A stretch of 64,000 nucleotides of DNA, taken from assembly GCA_019137255.1 (NCBI GenBank), contig WPDH01000076.1, positions 62,001-126,000 of the forward strand, read 5' to 3'. The DNA is from Corinectria fuckeliana (lineage: Eukaryota > Ascomycota > Sordariomycetes > Hypocreales > Nectriaceae). A program made the translations under genes and the position numbers. Below are positions 23,401 to 35,619 of this stretch, piece by piece. The notes under the pieces were generated by a model. That model worked only from the letters and a program-made list of their open reading frames with translations, searched no databases and had not been told where the DNA came from. Numbering within the stretch: position 1 is the first letter of the stretch; each line of letters opens with the position of its first letter.

Positions 23401-24100
23401 ATTTCGAACGAGGGTCTGAGGGTCCTATACACTATGCGCAAAGAGCAAAGAGTTCGTCAATGCTAATAGGTAGGTGATCATTGTCTGGTAGGTGTAGCTT
23501 AAGAAGTAAGAGTGTGAGAGGATATAAAGAAGCTATGTTTTAAGTAGGTGAACAGAAAAGAACTAACACTTCCTGACAGCTGCGCCAGCTGGCAAGCTGG
23601 TAGTAGACCCTAAATGTGCTTGATGTTATCTCCATCTCTTATGTTCATAGGGAGTAATAAAAGGAAATAGAGAGAGGTTCTCCAAATTCGCACTAGAAAA
23701 TACAAGCAGTGAGGATGAGTGCATGCTTTCCATCAGTACCATCTATTCAACATGTGTATCTTCCCCAGAATAGGCATTAATATTAAGTAGTAAGAAGCAT
23801 AATGTGATTATTAGAAGGAGGTTCTCTGAATCCCGTACTCTAGTGGCTAGAGTGGGGTATGCGCTGTCGGTCTTAATTAGTGCTATCTTTAATAGCTACC
23901 TAGCGAGATGCTCTAAAACATGGAAGGTCACTAGAAGGCTGACGTCGCTACCTGGTTCCCCCCACTATCCCATCAGCCTCCATCCTGCTACCTCCCCATT
24001 CTTCTCTACTACGCCATCATTCCCCCCAACTACGCGCCGTACCTAGGCTCGACTATGTAGCTTGCCCGCCTTCATCTAAAATACCACGACCCTCGCCGCT
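23401..24100. other. AT-rich flank and UGT promoter
   Basis: It probably includes unresolved 5' exons or the leader of the minus-strand cysteine-motif gene up to about 23460, and the promoter of the glycosyltransferase gene. No further frame is supportable. Confidence 0.4.
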
Positions 24101-27100
24101 ATGGCAGTCACTGATGAGAAGCGGCCACTGTCGAGACAGCAGCCTTCTCAACAGCAGATCTCTAGCGATGACGTTTCCGAGACTCTCATGACCGACGGCT
24201 TTCAGCTGCCCGATATCGACCCGGGTGATGATGAACCTCCACCGTACGGAGAGCATCATGACCATGTCCAGTTCTCGCAACCAGGCTTTGAGGCTGGAGC
24301 AGCAGTGACAGGCATGTTTGATCCCCGTCTAATCTGCCTTGGTGGGGCACTGCTGACCATGATGGCTTGTAGGTGATGGTCGAGTCAATATCAACATCAA
24401 CACCAAGAACAGACGACTTGCCGATCTCCTGGCCCCAACTCTCCAGAGCCAAATCTCTGTTGACCTCGAACCCGTCGTCCTTCCTCCCGCCTACATTCCA
24501 CCTAGCCTCGGTGGCCAGCCTGGCCAGGTCCCTCCTCCGCAGCTCAATGTCGTCATCCAGATCGTCGGTTCTCGAGGTGATGTCCAGCCCTTCGTCGCCT
24601 TGGGAAAGGTCCTCAAAGATACATACGGCCACCGAGTTCGAATTGCGACCCACCCCACGTTCCAAACTTTTGTCGAAGAGAACGATCTTGAGTTCTTCAG
24701 CATTGGCGGCGACCCGGCCGAACTCATGGCATTCATGGTCAAACATCCCGGCCTAATGCCTGGGTTTGATGCTATCACCAGTGGTGAAGTCAGCAAGCGC
24801 AGACGAGGAATCCAAGAGATTTTGATGGGGTGCTGGCGATCTTGTATCGAAGCAGGGAACGGCCTGGGACCGCCACCGGCGCCCCACGCCAAGGGCGCAC
24901 CCATCGATGCATCATTGGAACTACAAGGGGAGCCATTTGTCGCTGATGCCATCATTGCGAATCCACCCAGTTTTGCTCACATCCATATCGCCGAGAAGAT
25001 GGGGATTCCACTACACATGATGTTCACGTAAGTTAAATACCCACTATGACATCGATTCCACTGCTAATCTGAGACCAGGATGCCATGGTCGCCCACGAGG
25101 GCTTTCCCTCACCCCCTAGCAAACATTCAGTCTTCAAATGCTGACGACGTCATGACAAACTACCTGTCGTACACTCTGGTGGAAATGATGACATGGCAGG
25201 GCCTCGGAGATGTCATTAATCGGTTCCGAGACAAGGCTCTCGATTTACCTCCGCTCTCCCTAATTTGGGCACCGGGACTCCTTGCAAGACTCAAGGTATC
25301 TTGGACTTACTGTTGGTCTGTATTCGAATATCGATAGGTGTGCCTATCTAACTTCAAACAGGTCTCCAGCATTGATCCCCAAGCCTAATGACTGGGGAAG
25401 AAATATTGACATCGCCGGCTTTTACTTCCTCAATCTTGCGTCTTCGTACACTCCCGACCCTGAACTCGAAGCCTTTTTGCACGATGGACCTCCTCCAGTC
25501 TACATTGGATTCGGTTCTATTGTTGTTGACGACCCCGACGGCATGACCCGCACCATCTTCGAGGCGGTACGACTTTCTGGCGTCCGAGCATTGGTCTCCA
25601 AGGGCTGGGGTGGTCTTGGAGCAGATGATCTTGGCATTCCCGATGGCGTCTTCATGCTTGGCAACGTACCTCACGACTGGCTCTTTGAACATGTCTCTTG
25701 CGTCGTTCACCATGGTGGTGCAGGAACAACGGCAGCTGGAATCAAAGCTGGGAAACCAACTCTAGTTGTTCCCTTCTTCGGCGACCAGCCGTTCTGGGGC
25801 TCCATGGTAGCAAGGGCCAAGGCTGGGCCCGACCCAATCCCCTACAAAGAGTTGACGGCCGAGAATTTAGCTGAGGCGATCCGATTCTGCATTCGGCCTG
25901 AAACCTTGGCTCAGGCGACTCAGCTAGGACAGAAGATCAGGGAAGAGAAGGGCACTGACATGGGTGGCAAGAGCTTTCACGACCACATGGACACTGACAA
26001 GTTACGCTGTTCTGTGTCACCAAGCCGCGCCGCCGCGTGGCGGGTGAGGAGGACGCAGGTTCGACTCAGTCCGTTTGCTGCTTCAATATTAGTCGACGAG
26101 GGTCTGCTGGAGTACTCCAACCTCAAGCTGTAAGACCCCCGCAACCGCTCGGAGAATTGCCAAATCTAACGTGCAATAGTTATCGCTCGACGGAATACGT
26201 CACCGAGGATCAGCCTCCGGACCCCATATCCGCTTGCGCTTGTTCCCTTGTCGCAGATCTAGGCGGAATCGGGATGGCGATAGCTGACATGCCTCGTGAT
26301 CTCTTCAAGAGTTTCAAAAACGTCAAACCGGACACAAGTCAGCCACAGCCGACAGGAGAGGCCGAAAAACCTGCATTGTCACCGAGCGAGAGCGCAGTGA
26401 GTATCCCACCCCCCGCGGAGCGCACAAGTGAAAAGAATACACTCAGCGATCCAACGAGATCGTCGACAATGCCTACCAGTCACTCCAACATATCTCAGCC
26501 TTCTGTCAGCGATGCATCAAGCACTTTGTCCAGTTCATTGTCACCAGCGGCGACGAGCTCTCAGAGACCGACAAGCTCCCGTTCTTCGAGAGAGAAGATA
26601 TCGCAGACATTCTCGGACCTCGATTCTACTTTGTCCAACCGTGCTCGATTTGATGCAGCAGTTGGGACAGGCCAAGGAGTCGGTCGCATTGTGTCTACCG
26701 GCGTCAAGTCACCCATGAATTTCTGTCTTGGATTGGCGAAGGGGTTTCGAAATATTCCGAAGCTCTACAATGACGACACTATTCGACCAGTTGAGAAGGT
26801 TACAGACTTCAGCACTGGAATTAAAGTTGCCGGAAAGGAGTTTGGCTATGGTTTCTTTGATGGTGTCGCAGGCCTTGTGACACAACCGTTGAAAGGAGCG
26901 GAGAAAGAAGGAGCTGCAGGTTTGGTCAAGGGATTCGGAAAGGGTATTGGAGGTTTGATAGCAAAGCCTGCTGCTGGTAAGTTTCCCCTACACCTTGAGA
27001 GGATAGTGCTAATTGGTTTCAAGGTATTTGGGGTATCCCGGCGTACACGATGCAGGGAGTTCACGCCGAGATTAACAAGTTTTTCACCAGGAGCGTCCAA

Positions 27101-28129
27101 AACTACATCATATCGTCACGAGCTATACAGGGACGGCAGGAGATGCAAACGGCAACGCCTGAGGAGAGAGCTGATATTATCAAGCGGTGGAATAACTCCA
27201 AGTTCGACCTGAAGAACCATTATGTGATGAAGAGGAAGGAGAACACGGCAGGGAAACTTCCAGCAACCCGATCAGCAACCGAGGGTGGGCTTGAGCTTCC
27301 AAAGGCGGGATGGCTGCAAACCAGGCGCATGTCGTTTGAGGAACGAAAAAAACTGCAAGCTGATAGGGAGCTATGGAAGAAGGGGTACGTCGATGTGAAG
27401 CTTCCTGCACAAAACGGCAGCGTCTCAGATGTGCAAACCCCCTCGTCAGACGATACGGAGCTCGAGGCAGCCATCCAAGCTTCGGTTAGGGAGACATCGC
27501 ATGGTAACCCTGAGGACGACGCAATGGTCGAAGCAGCCATCAGGGAGAGCATCAGAGCCGTGCGGGACCGAGAACAGTCAACCGACACTGCTGGTCCGTT
27601 GCCTACGAAGGACATGGCCACCATCTTTGATGACCACGACTATCAGATCACAGATGAGGAGTACCAAGATCTCGTACAGAAGGCGATCCAGCAAAGTACG
27701 CTCACCGATTCACCCTTGCCCCAGGAGGCTGGCTTCGTCGAGCTGGACTCGGTAGAAACCACAGTTCTCCCAGCACCGCCTCAGCAGACCGACAACGACG
27801 ATGCCGAACTACAGCGAGTCATTGAGGAGTCACGAAATGTACCCGCAGCTCCACCCGGGGGCACGGATGATGACGCTGAGTTGCAGCGCGCCATTGCGGC
27901 CTCAAAGGAAGCAATGCAGCAGGAACAGAGCCAGCGGACTGAAGAGGAGATTGTCATGGAGTATGTTAAGAAGCAAAGTCTCGCGGAGGAGGAGTTCAGG
28001 CAACAGAGAACCAAGGGTAAGGGGGCTGTCCCAGAAGAGAACGATGAGGATGACAAGGAGTTGAGGAAGGCGATGGAGGAGAGCCTCAGACTGAACCGGG
28101 GTGATAATTCAGGTCCGTCTAAAGTTTGA
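24101..28129 (+). CDS. Large GT28/UGT-type (sterol 3-beta-glucosyltransferase-like) protein with ubiquitin-interacting motifs
   Basis: I predict 1257 residues from exons 24101..24311, 24373..25027, 25079..25315, 25362..26129, 26180..26976 and 27024..28129. The first intron needs a GC donor (CAG|GCATGT); the third has an uncommon GTCTGT donor. The N-terminal glycosyltransferase domain starts at about residue 130 (VVIQIVGSRGDVQPFVALGK). The UDP-sugar-binding C-terminal lobe carries VHHGGAGTTAAGIKAGKP at about 482 and FFGDQPFWG. Sterol glucosyltransferases of this group move glucose from UDP-glucose to membrane sterols. A second region (GIKVAGKEFGYGFFDGVAG, then GAAGLVKGFGKGIGG and AGIWGIPAYTMQG) resembles the VPS13/ATG2 C-terminal type and may touch membranes. 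From about 1033 to 1245 there are five ubiquitin-interacting motifs (for example DDTELEAAIQASV and DDAELQRAIAASKEA). The substrate is not proven. Confidence 0.85.
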
Positions 28130-28682
28130 TAGGCAGAGGTACCGGATGTTTGATGTCGATTTTTTTCTTGAATCGTAGTTGCCAGATGGGATACCCAATG
28201 TTGCATACTACGTACTTACAGGAACTGGGGATTACAGCGTATTGATAGAGCTCAATGTATACGACTATCTTTGATTCGATATTGGCATTTTCGAGCTGTC
28301 CTAGAATGGACGGAGCCTACTTCGGTTGCGTGAATCTAGAACCCGTCGACTTATGCATGTTTATCGATCGTATAGCTCCTCGGGCTTTGCAGCAGCGACT
28401 TTGCTTATTGTCTATGATGCCAAGCATGCTCTCACTCCAACGTTCAGAAATATCCGCGCAAAATCAAAAGTACTCTTGTGGTAATTAACCCGGTTTTTTA
28501 TAGTATAATACAAGGCTGTCTCATCCGGAAGACCGCGGTGCAGCAAACAAACGTCCGGCGCGGCCAAATTAACCCCATTGTCGCATCATCGAATATCCCA
28601 GACGAAAACCTACGCCACTGTAAAAAGCACCCCAGTCTTCATGCTTCCTCCCATCACCTCATCGTCTTCGGCCATCGCTTGT
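28130..28682. other. Convergent 3' flanks
   Basis: Between the stop of the glycosyltransferase gene and the stop of the Sec61-beta gene. Moderately AT-rich; no coding signal. Confidence 0.6.
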
Positions 28683-29379
28683 TTAGCTCGAGAATTTCCG
28701 GGTGAGCTTGGCAATAACTGCAACACGGTTAGTCGTTGCGGTTAAGGATGCTGCGCAAGGAGAGTGGAGCGTACTGTGCAGGGCGACAACACTGAAGATG
28801 AACACCAGGGACAGAACAAGGACAACAACGGGGTCGACCTTCAGGCCGGGCGACTCGTCAGTGTAGAGTCCTGTATTCGGTCAGTAACACGTCCAACGGG
28901 CCATCATGAACCTAGCCGCGATGGCACGCGACCAGGCCAGATCGGGGAGACGGGGAGGGGACATACGCAGCATGGTGCTGCTGGAGCCACCAGCGCCAGC
29001 GGCTCGGGTGCTGCTTGGCCGGGCATTGGCAATCTTCTCCTTCTGGTCGGCGGCGGCGCGTCGTCGAATCGCAGTTCGGGGGCCGCCAGGGGCGGAAGGG
29101 GAGGAAGGGCGGTTGATGCTGGCGCCACTGGCAGCGACACCGACATCGGGAGAAGAGGGACGAGGAGAAGACTATGAGGGCTTCACGTTAGCTTATGTGG
29201 ATTGACCGTTTGGAGAGGCGATGGCGAAATGACCCCCCTCCCCCAGGTCGTTCGAGCAAAGGCGCAGCAGCAGCTATGAGAGCTTCCAAGCGGCTTGCGA
29301 TGCCGAGCTGCTGTGTCGCGACAAAAGGTGCAATTGCTCGACGGCGCCTGGAGATTCGGGGACGAAGAGCGCGTACCAT
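28683..29379 (-). CDS. SBH1: Sec61 complex beta subunit
   Basis: The protein has 112 residues from exons 29379..29377, 29171..28967, 28870..28775 and 28717..28683. The coding part of the first exon is the start codon alone; the 205-nt intron that follows has donor GTACGC and acceptor CATAG. The subunit is the tail-anchored partner of the Sec61 channel in the ER membrane. The cytosolic part is Ser/Pro-rich, then GGPRTAIRRRAAADQKEKIA and GAGGSSSTMLRLYTDE, which is the family hallmark. A single membrane helix (VDPVVVLVLSLVFIFSVVALHIIA) follows, with a short basic KLTRKFSS end. The remaining introns are 96 and 57 nt, and all junctions preserve the conserved text. Confidence 0.94.
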
Positions 29380-30503
29380 TATGAAGTAATTCGAGGAGTG
29401 CTGTTTAAGGAGAGTGACGAAGAACCGCTGCAGGATTCCAAAGTCGAATGGGCGCGAATAGAGGAGGAGGATGCGATGATGGGTTTGGAGACGATGAGCT
29501 GGGCTGGCGAAATTGGGGACCCGAATGGGAGGCAGTTGAGGCCACCTTCACCAGAAAGGAGACTTTCGGCCAAACATTTCTCCGCCACCCAAGCTATCAA
29601 CCTCCAAAGCTTCCCCACGAAATAGATTACCCCTTTTGGCAGATAGGCCACTTGTGGTTCGGTTTCGTAACAAAACATGAAAAGGTGGCACCAATCCCTT
29701 GATTTAATTATGTACTATCTTGATTGGTCGCAGATTCACCTGCTTCGATTGATTCGGCGTCTTTTTGGGGGAGGATTTTACAATTTGAGGAGACTATGTA
29801 TAGCAGAGACGGCTGAAGCCTCCACATCTGCTGATCTTTGTTTGTATCAAGACAAAGGCTCTCGTGCTTGCTACAGAGTCCGCTCGCAGACCCGCCATGT
29901 ATGAGGGTGTATAATTCAAAAAGAAAAATTGAAGCAGAATCGAGACGCAAACCATGACACAAATGGAACCGCAACATCCCGTCCTTCAATCAGACGGGCC
30001 ACACGGGACGCCGTTACAGGACGCCCGCTTTCACGCCCCAACATTCCACCGCCTTCGGGATGGCTCAGAAGATAATTCCCATGATGGATTCGCCTGACAG
30101 AGCGCGCGCGCAACTGTTTACAACACGATAGCATCCTCGTCCCACGTGGGAGGCGAGCCTGTCCTTCCTCCAGCAGCCGTCCCATGCTTTTTGTTTCCAT
30201 CTTTTTGCTCCGAGTCCGTAGGATGTCATGGCGATGCCTGCCCCGAAAAGGTCTCTGTGCTGGTCGAGGATCCCTTGAAATCTCATGCTGAGTAGGAGTT
30301 CGAGCTGCCTGTGGAGGACCGGTTCCTTCCACCAAGGCCCAATTATATAAGATTAGGACAGTAGTACATCTACACCAGGAAACGAAAGCTCTCAACCAAA
30401 CGCCTTCCGCTATGATGGCAATTCTGCAGATCGAGGGGTGTTGTGAATCATGAGAAACGGGAGTAACAAAGAGAAGTATTCGAAAGGGATAAACAATGGT
30501 ATC
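29380..30503. other. Intergenic between SBH1 and the NIF phosphatase gene
   Basis: Promoter of SBH1 on the left and 3' flank of the phosphatase gene on the right. Short open frames have no recognisable content. Confidence 0.55.
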
Positions 30504-32104
30504 TCAAAGAGTGACGTCGAGGACAAGGCTCACGTCTGCCACATTGGGGCCGGCCAAGTCCTCAAGAACGGGGATAAGGTCTAATAGCTCGTTGTCGTGA
30601 GCGTCAGAGAACCAACTGCTAATAGGAACAGCGTGTTGAGGATGGAAGATGTATGAAGTGGGAGAGTTGTCGATAATAATGGTGTCCTTGAGGTCTCGTC
30701 CGACCTGGGAGAGATCCTTGACGTAATTTCCCTGATGGTTGTAACAGCTCTCTCGGAATAATCGGTGATGGACCACTTTGTGGATGTCAAGCTGATCCAA
30801 TAGAGGGTCGCCATACTGTAAGCCGGTTAGTAACTGACTCTGGCATCGGCGGGGCGTGCTTTGAAAAAACTCACCTTAGAGACAGACGCTGTAAAGACGA
30901 CTACTTCGTACAGTTCTCCAACTCTCTTCATGAACTCGTCCACACCAGGTCGCTTGATGACGTAGACATTGTGGTAGTTGCCCTCAATCTCGACGGGGAT
31001 GGTGAAGTCCGCCTGGTGGAGGATCTATTCGATTAATTAGCGTATGCTGGGCACCATCTTGACCGTGGAACGTACCTTGAATGAACTGTGAACGAGGGTC
31101 TCGTCCAAATCAAGTACTAGACATTTCCTTCCCTTGTGCTCCGGCGCGATGGCGGGCAGCAGCGCTTTCGGGGGGGTGGGGGCCGAAGGGCCGGCTTCGA
31201 CGAAAGGAGCAGACACTATCGGAGCAGGCCCAGGCCCTGGAGGAGGAGGGGGAAGCGCTGGTGTTGTCTCCTCGGCAATGGGGACTACGGGCGCCTCTTC
31301 CCGGTCAGATACAGGAGCATCTCGCATATCAACGTCGCTGCTTTCTGCGGGTATGTCCTGCTTCACGTCGTCCTGGGACTCCGATACTAGAGGCGTCTTC
31401 GGGGGCTCGACGGTGACTGCGGGAGGGATGGGCTGCTTTGTCTCTCCGTTCTCTGGCTCCGCGACGGTGATTTCGTTGTCGGTGGTGCCAGAGGCGGGCG
31501 CGTCCTTGGGTTCTTCCGTCCTCGGGGGCGGTTGAGGCTCTTTCTCCGTCACCGGCTTGGGCTGCTCCTGAGGGGTTTGGGTTCGCGACTTCGCAGTCGC
31601 TGGTCGCTGAGGTAGTTTGTCGAGCTTGTGCACGTTTTCGTTGTTTTCGACGGTATTGGGGCTTTCGGGTGTGACGCAGCATCCAAGGAAGGCGAACAGG
31701 CCACCGCTCTTCTTCTTCTTCTTCTGTGGGGGAGTGACCGGGGATGTTGGCTGGGAGTTCACGGGTGTGTTTGTAGGTTCTGTGTCTCCGCCCGTCCTGT
31801 TGCTAGATGTGCTGCCGTTTCGTCGTCTTCCCCGGAAGCTACCTTGAGAATCTTTCGATCGACTTCCGATGCTGTTCCGCGAGTCGCTGACAGTAGCCCC
31901 ACTCAACCCCGTCGACGTCGGTGACGATTGGTTCTTTTGAGAAGACGATCTGGAGGGAACTTGAAGGAGACCGTGACCTTTCTTGGCGTTTGTCCCATCC
32001 TCCGGCGACAAAAGATCTTTCTCCTTGGCCATTTCAGTATCAGTCGGAGGGTTCTGAGGTTGGATTTCGTCCGTCGGGTTGACAGGCTGGGGCTTGTCGG
32101 ACAT
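30504..32104 (-). CDS. Psr1-like NIF/FCP1-type protein phosphatase
   Basis: The protein has 496 residues from exons 32104..31076, 31024..30875 and 30815..30504, all joined in phase 0. Psr1/Psr2-type enzymes are plasma-membrane HAD phosphatases involved in sodium and general stress responses. The long N-terminal part is disordered and Pro/Ser/Thr-rich. It contains a poly-Lys stretch followed by GLFAFLGCC, whose paired cysteines could be palmitoylated for membrane anchoring. The HAD catalytic motif DLDETLVH lies at about 332-339, just before the first junction. Exon 2 supplies YVIKRPGVDEFM and VVVFTASVSKYGDP. Exon 3 supplies the third motif, the DNSPTSYIFHPQHAVPISSWFSD block and the typical LLDLIPVLEDL end. 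The assignment is by domain order; Nem1-like relatives lack this long Pro-rich, Cys-Cys head. Confidence 0.9.
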
Positions 32105-34378
32105 TTTTGCTGTTGCTCTAAAACCCAGTCAGCAGCTGTCGGTCGAGGAGATGGATCCTTGGCTTGGTCCACAAGGGTGCGAAACTAGGCTTTAATGGCC
32201 GTCTGGAGCGCGTTTTCAAAGCGAGCCACCACCTGTGATCAAGGGAGGACAATGTACCACGATTCTGTAGAGAATGATGATGCAGTGGCAGAGCACTTGT
32301 TGAGTGTTCACGCGCCCCCGGTGAAAGGGATAACGATGGCCAGAAACCGCTCCAGAAGCACCTGCGTCGCACGGGGAAGAGGGTTACTCACGTCGGTTAC
32401 CAAGCCCGCGAAAACCGGCCCAAATGCTCAGCCCTCTAGGAATTTAATAGTCGACCTGTGAAGGCCCGTGGCGCGGTCGGCGACGAAACGGTCGGGCAGA
32501 AGTCGTAAAACGGATGCCAAATGTTGTAGTTGAGCGTATCTGTCTTGCAGGGTCGTAATAATCTTAGGTTGGAGGTGGCTAGGGCGTAGCGCAGGAGTTC
32601 TGGCAGAGAGAACCCGGGCGGTTCGCGGCAGAAGGGCGCTGGGGACCGAATGAGTGACTCGTCGATGGTCTCGTCGAAGTACTGCCGCAAACGGGAGCTC
32701 GACGGAGATCGCGTCGGTCGGGGATGGAGCTCGGTGAGGAGGAGGAGGAGGGACGGGAGACGGAAGACGGAAGCAAGAAACAGAACGGATCGGAGGCTCA
32801 GAGTAGCTGGCGGCGCAAGCGAGATGATTGCCTTTAAACGTGGACTAGGCGTCTGGCTGGCGCTGGGACGAGGATGACCCGGTGCGAGCAGGGGACGCTC
32901 AAAGGCTGGACACTGGCTGAGGACGCTCGCCAGATGCTGGGCTCGCCAGATGCTGGGCTTGCGAGGACTGGGCTGGACTGGGCTCGACTGGGGTGAGTGG
33001 GAGAGGAGGTGTGAGTGGAGTTGTTCTTGAGATTAGCCCGCCGGGAATGTACAAGTGCAAATAGGTGGCTATCACATACAGTGCGGTGAATTTATAATAA
33101 CACATGTCCAGCACGCCGCGGTGCCGGGACTCTTCACAGTGTCGCCTCCTCCCCACCAACGCTCGTCACGATAGCACAGTAAGCGTTCTCATGTCTGTCA
33201 TCTCCGCTAATAATGGTGCCCGCCCAGGCTCATCTTAACACCCTCTTCGACGGCGGCCCATGGCGGCCCATTGCCGGTGCGGCGTCTGTCCGCCCCTGGT
33301 CGGGCTTGTGGAAGGTGGGAACTGGGAAGTGGAAGTGGAAGTGGAAGAGCGAAAGCTCAAGCCTCACACCCGCGCAAGGTTCTCTCCGATGTCCGTTTGC
33401 CCTCGTTGTTTCTGCTCGAGCGAGTCCCAATCTAGCCCCAGCCAAATGAGCAGGTCGTCTCTGTTATGGGTTTCGTTGCCATGTTGGCCGAGAGGCTTTT
33501 CGCTAGTGGGGAGACTGGGGACGCGGAGCAATGTGAGAAAAAGGAGACAATCGGCTGGGCAGCTGCGGCTGCTTGACAATGGCTTGTGGCCACTCACTCC
33601 CCGCATTCACGCTTGCTCAGCTACGGATTACTCGACCACTTCTTCGGATATCTTCTGACAACCTTGGCCGTCCCAGACCTTTGTTCTTATTAGTTGCAGC
33701 CACCCTCAAAACTCTCAGTCGCCATGGGCGCGCAGGGCAAGATCTGCACGGCTGGCCAGAGACGACAGACTTAAGATGGCCCCGGGACCTGGGGGACCTG
33801 GGGCCGTTGGCAATGCATTGCATGGGAAAAAAAGCACACCTCGGTGGTCCCCTGCCGGAGCTACCATGCCTGTCCGAGACAAGATGCCACTGTGGAGGCA
33901 TCGTGATTGGCAGTGTTGGCGCCCGGAACCGTGATGCCCCCATGCATCGTGGGCCGCTCGATGGACCAGTCGAGGGACCTACATACCCGCTGTGGCCGGC
34001 TTGGAGACCGCCCTCGTACCCTCCTGGGCCATCTGGCACCCTCTTCATCCATCGCCCACCTTAAATGCTCGGTATTGGCTGCGAGGCATCGAGAGCGCGC
34101 CAGTCTCTTGGACTGTAACAAAAACCTGCCACGGGCGTGGACCACGACCAGCATTGGCTGACAAAGTTGCAAAGTTGCAAGCGGGGAGATTAATGATGGG
34201 GGCCCTGACTCTTGTTGCATTGGTGCATTGGTGCATTGGCGCACCATGACATCCACGACAACGCCGGCCAAGCTGCTGGCTCTGTAGCTAGGCCCTGTTA
34301 CTACAGCTCCGACCTGTGCGTGTGAACTGGCACAAACCAGGGCCGGTCAAGATATCTGGGCACCCATGCCTGTCCGAA

Positions 34379-34396
34379 GTACGAAGTACTTCGTAC
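34379..34396. repeat. Perfect 18-bp palindrome
   Basis: GTACGAAGT followed directly by its exact reverse complement ACTTCGTAC, with no spacer. It could be a dimeric regulator site or a chance simple sequence; nothing nearby decides it. Confidence 0.7.
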
Positions 34397-35323
34397 TGGC
34401 TGTACGTACTCTTCTGGGCGTGACGCCCGTCGTTGATTGTCCTCCAGACCGTCCGCGTCGAACCATCCAAACCCAACGTGTCATCGGTTTGGGTATGCTT
34501 GCGTTTGCGACATCAATAACAGAGCCTCACGCCTCCATGCGTCAAATCCGGTACGCTGTAGCTGTCAATGGATTAGAGGTGAACAATGACTCTGGCTATT
34601 CGTCATGTCCCGCGGATCCGCGTGTCCCTTGCTCCGTTGAAGGGGTCCAGACCGGTCCATGCCCGCCACTTCAGGGAAACAATGTATCTACCTTCTTCAC
34701 CCGTGTTTTAGATTGTTCGTAGATCGTCTCGTAAACAACAATGGTAGAGAGACCCTCTGCTGTCCCTGAGTAGACCAGGGGATAAATGAATACAAGAATT
34801 CATAAGTCGAGCAATAAAACCCATATTTGATTTTTGAGTCGTGCTATTCGGGCTGTAAACCCACCCTTCTTGCCATGTCGTTCGCTTTAACACAATCCTA
34901 ATGCCGCAATGTTCTAATTGCTCTGTTATTATTAATAACAAGACCATGTCTAAGGAAAGAAGATAAGAATGAACGTACATGGGCGTGTGGTATACCGCCC
35001 GAATAGCACGACTCTAATTTTATGAATTTATTCCTCGCTCTAGGGTAGGCGAATTGCGAAGCCCGATTGCCATTCCATCTCGGCATCCCCCTCATTGAGT
35101 CAGCTCTCTCCCCATCTTTTCCCCAGGCTTTGTGCTGCTCGCCAGTGGAGCCCATCATGTGACTGCCATTTTTTAAGCCGTCTCGTGGCGTCATTCCCGA
35201 GCTGGCCGCAGCTCCTCGCCGCTTTCGTCAGACGCGGTCGCAGTTGTAGCGGCCGTGCAGCCTCGGAAGCCACCTTCACATGCCATGATGGCTCTTTCCT
35301 GGGTAGCTTCATTGCGGCCATCA

Positions 35324-35371
35324 CATCCACGTCCGCATCCACGTTCGCATCCACGTTCGCATCCACGTCCA
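35324..35371. repeat. Tandem repeat, four 12-bp units
   Basis: Units of the form CATCCACGTTCG, the first and last with one or two substitutions. The repeat lies about 250 nt before the start of the peroxisomal transporter gene, so it is probably promoter or leader sequence. Confidence 0.75.
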
Positions 35372-35619
35372 CGCCCGCGATTCACGATTCACAATTCACC
35401 TCGGTCAACTCGCTCATCCGAATATACGTCCGCATCGGTTGCTATCTGAATTACGTTATCGTCCAAGCCCCCTCAACAGACTCGCGCCCGAGGGCGGAGT
35501 GGCCCTTTTTGAGGCTCACACACTGACAGTTGGTCACCTGGGTGTGGGGAAGCGCTGACAAGCCGCCTCATCCAAGAATCCAACGTTCGTTCCTGGATTA
35601 TCGCATCTCGATCCCATCC

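Larger units (their letters stand above)
32105..35619. other. 3.5-kb intergenic interval between divergent genes
   Basis: No supportable gene. It holds the divergent promoters of the NIF phosphatase and the ABC transporter, and several simple repeats: GAAGTG units around 33325-33350, AAAGTTGC twice at 34163-34178, TGCATTGG three times at about 34216-34240, an 18-bp palindrome at 34379-34396, and four 12-bp units at 35324-35371. Confidence 0.55.

Noticed and set aside
33573..34064. 163-codon open frame in the 3.5-kb divergent gap
   Set aside because: An almost equally long frame runs on the opposite strand, and neither has recognisable content.
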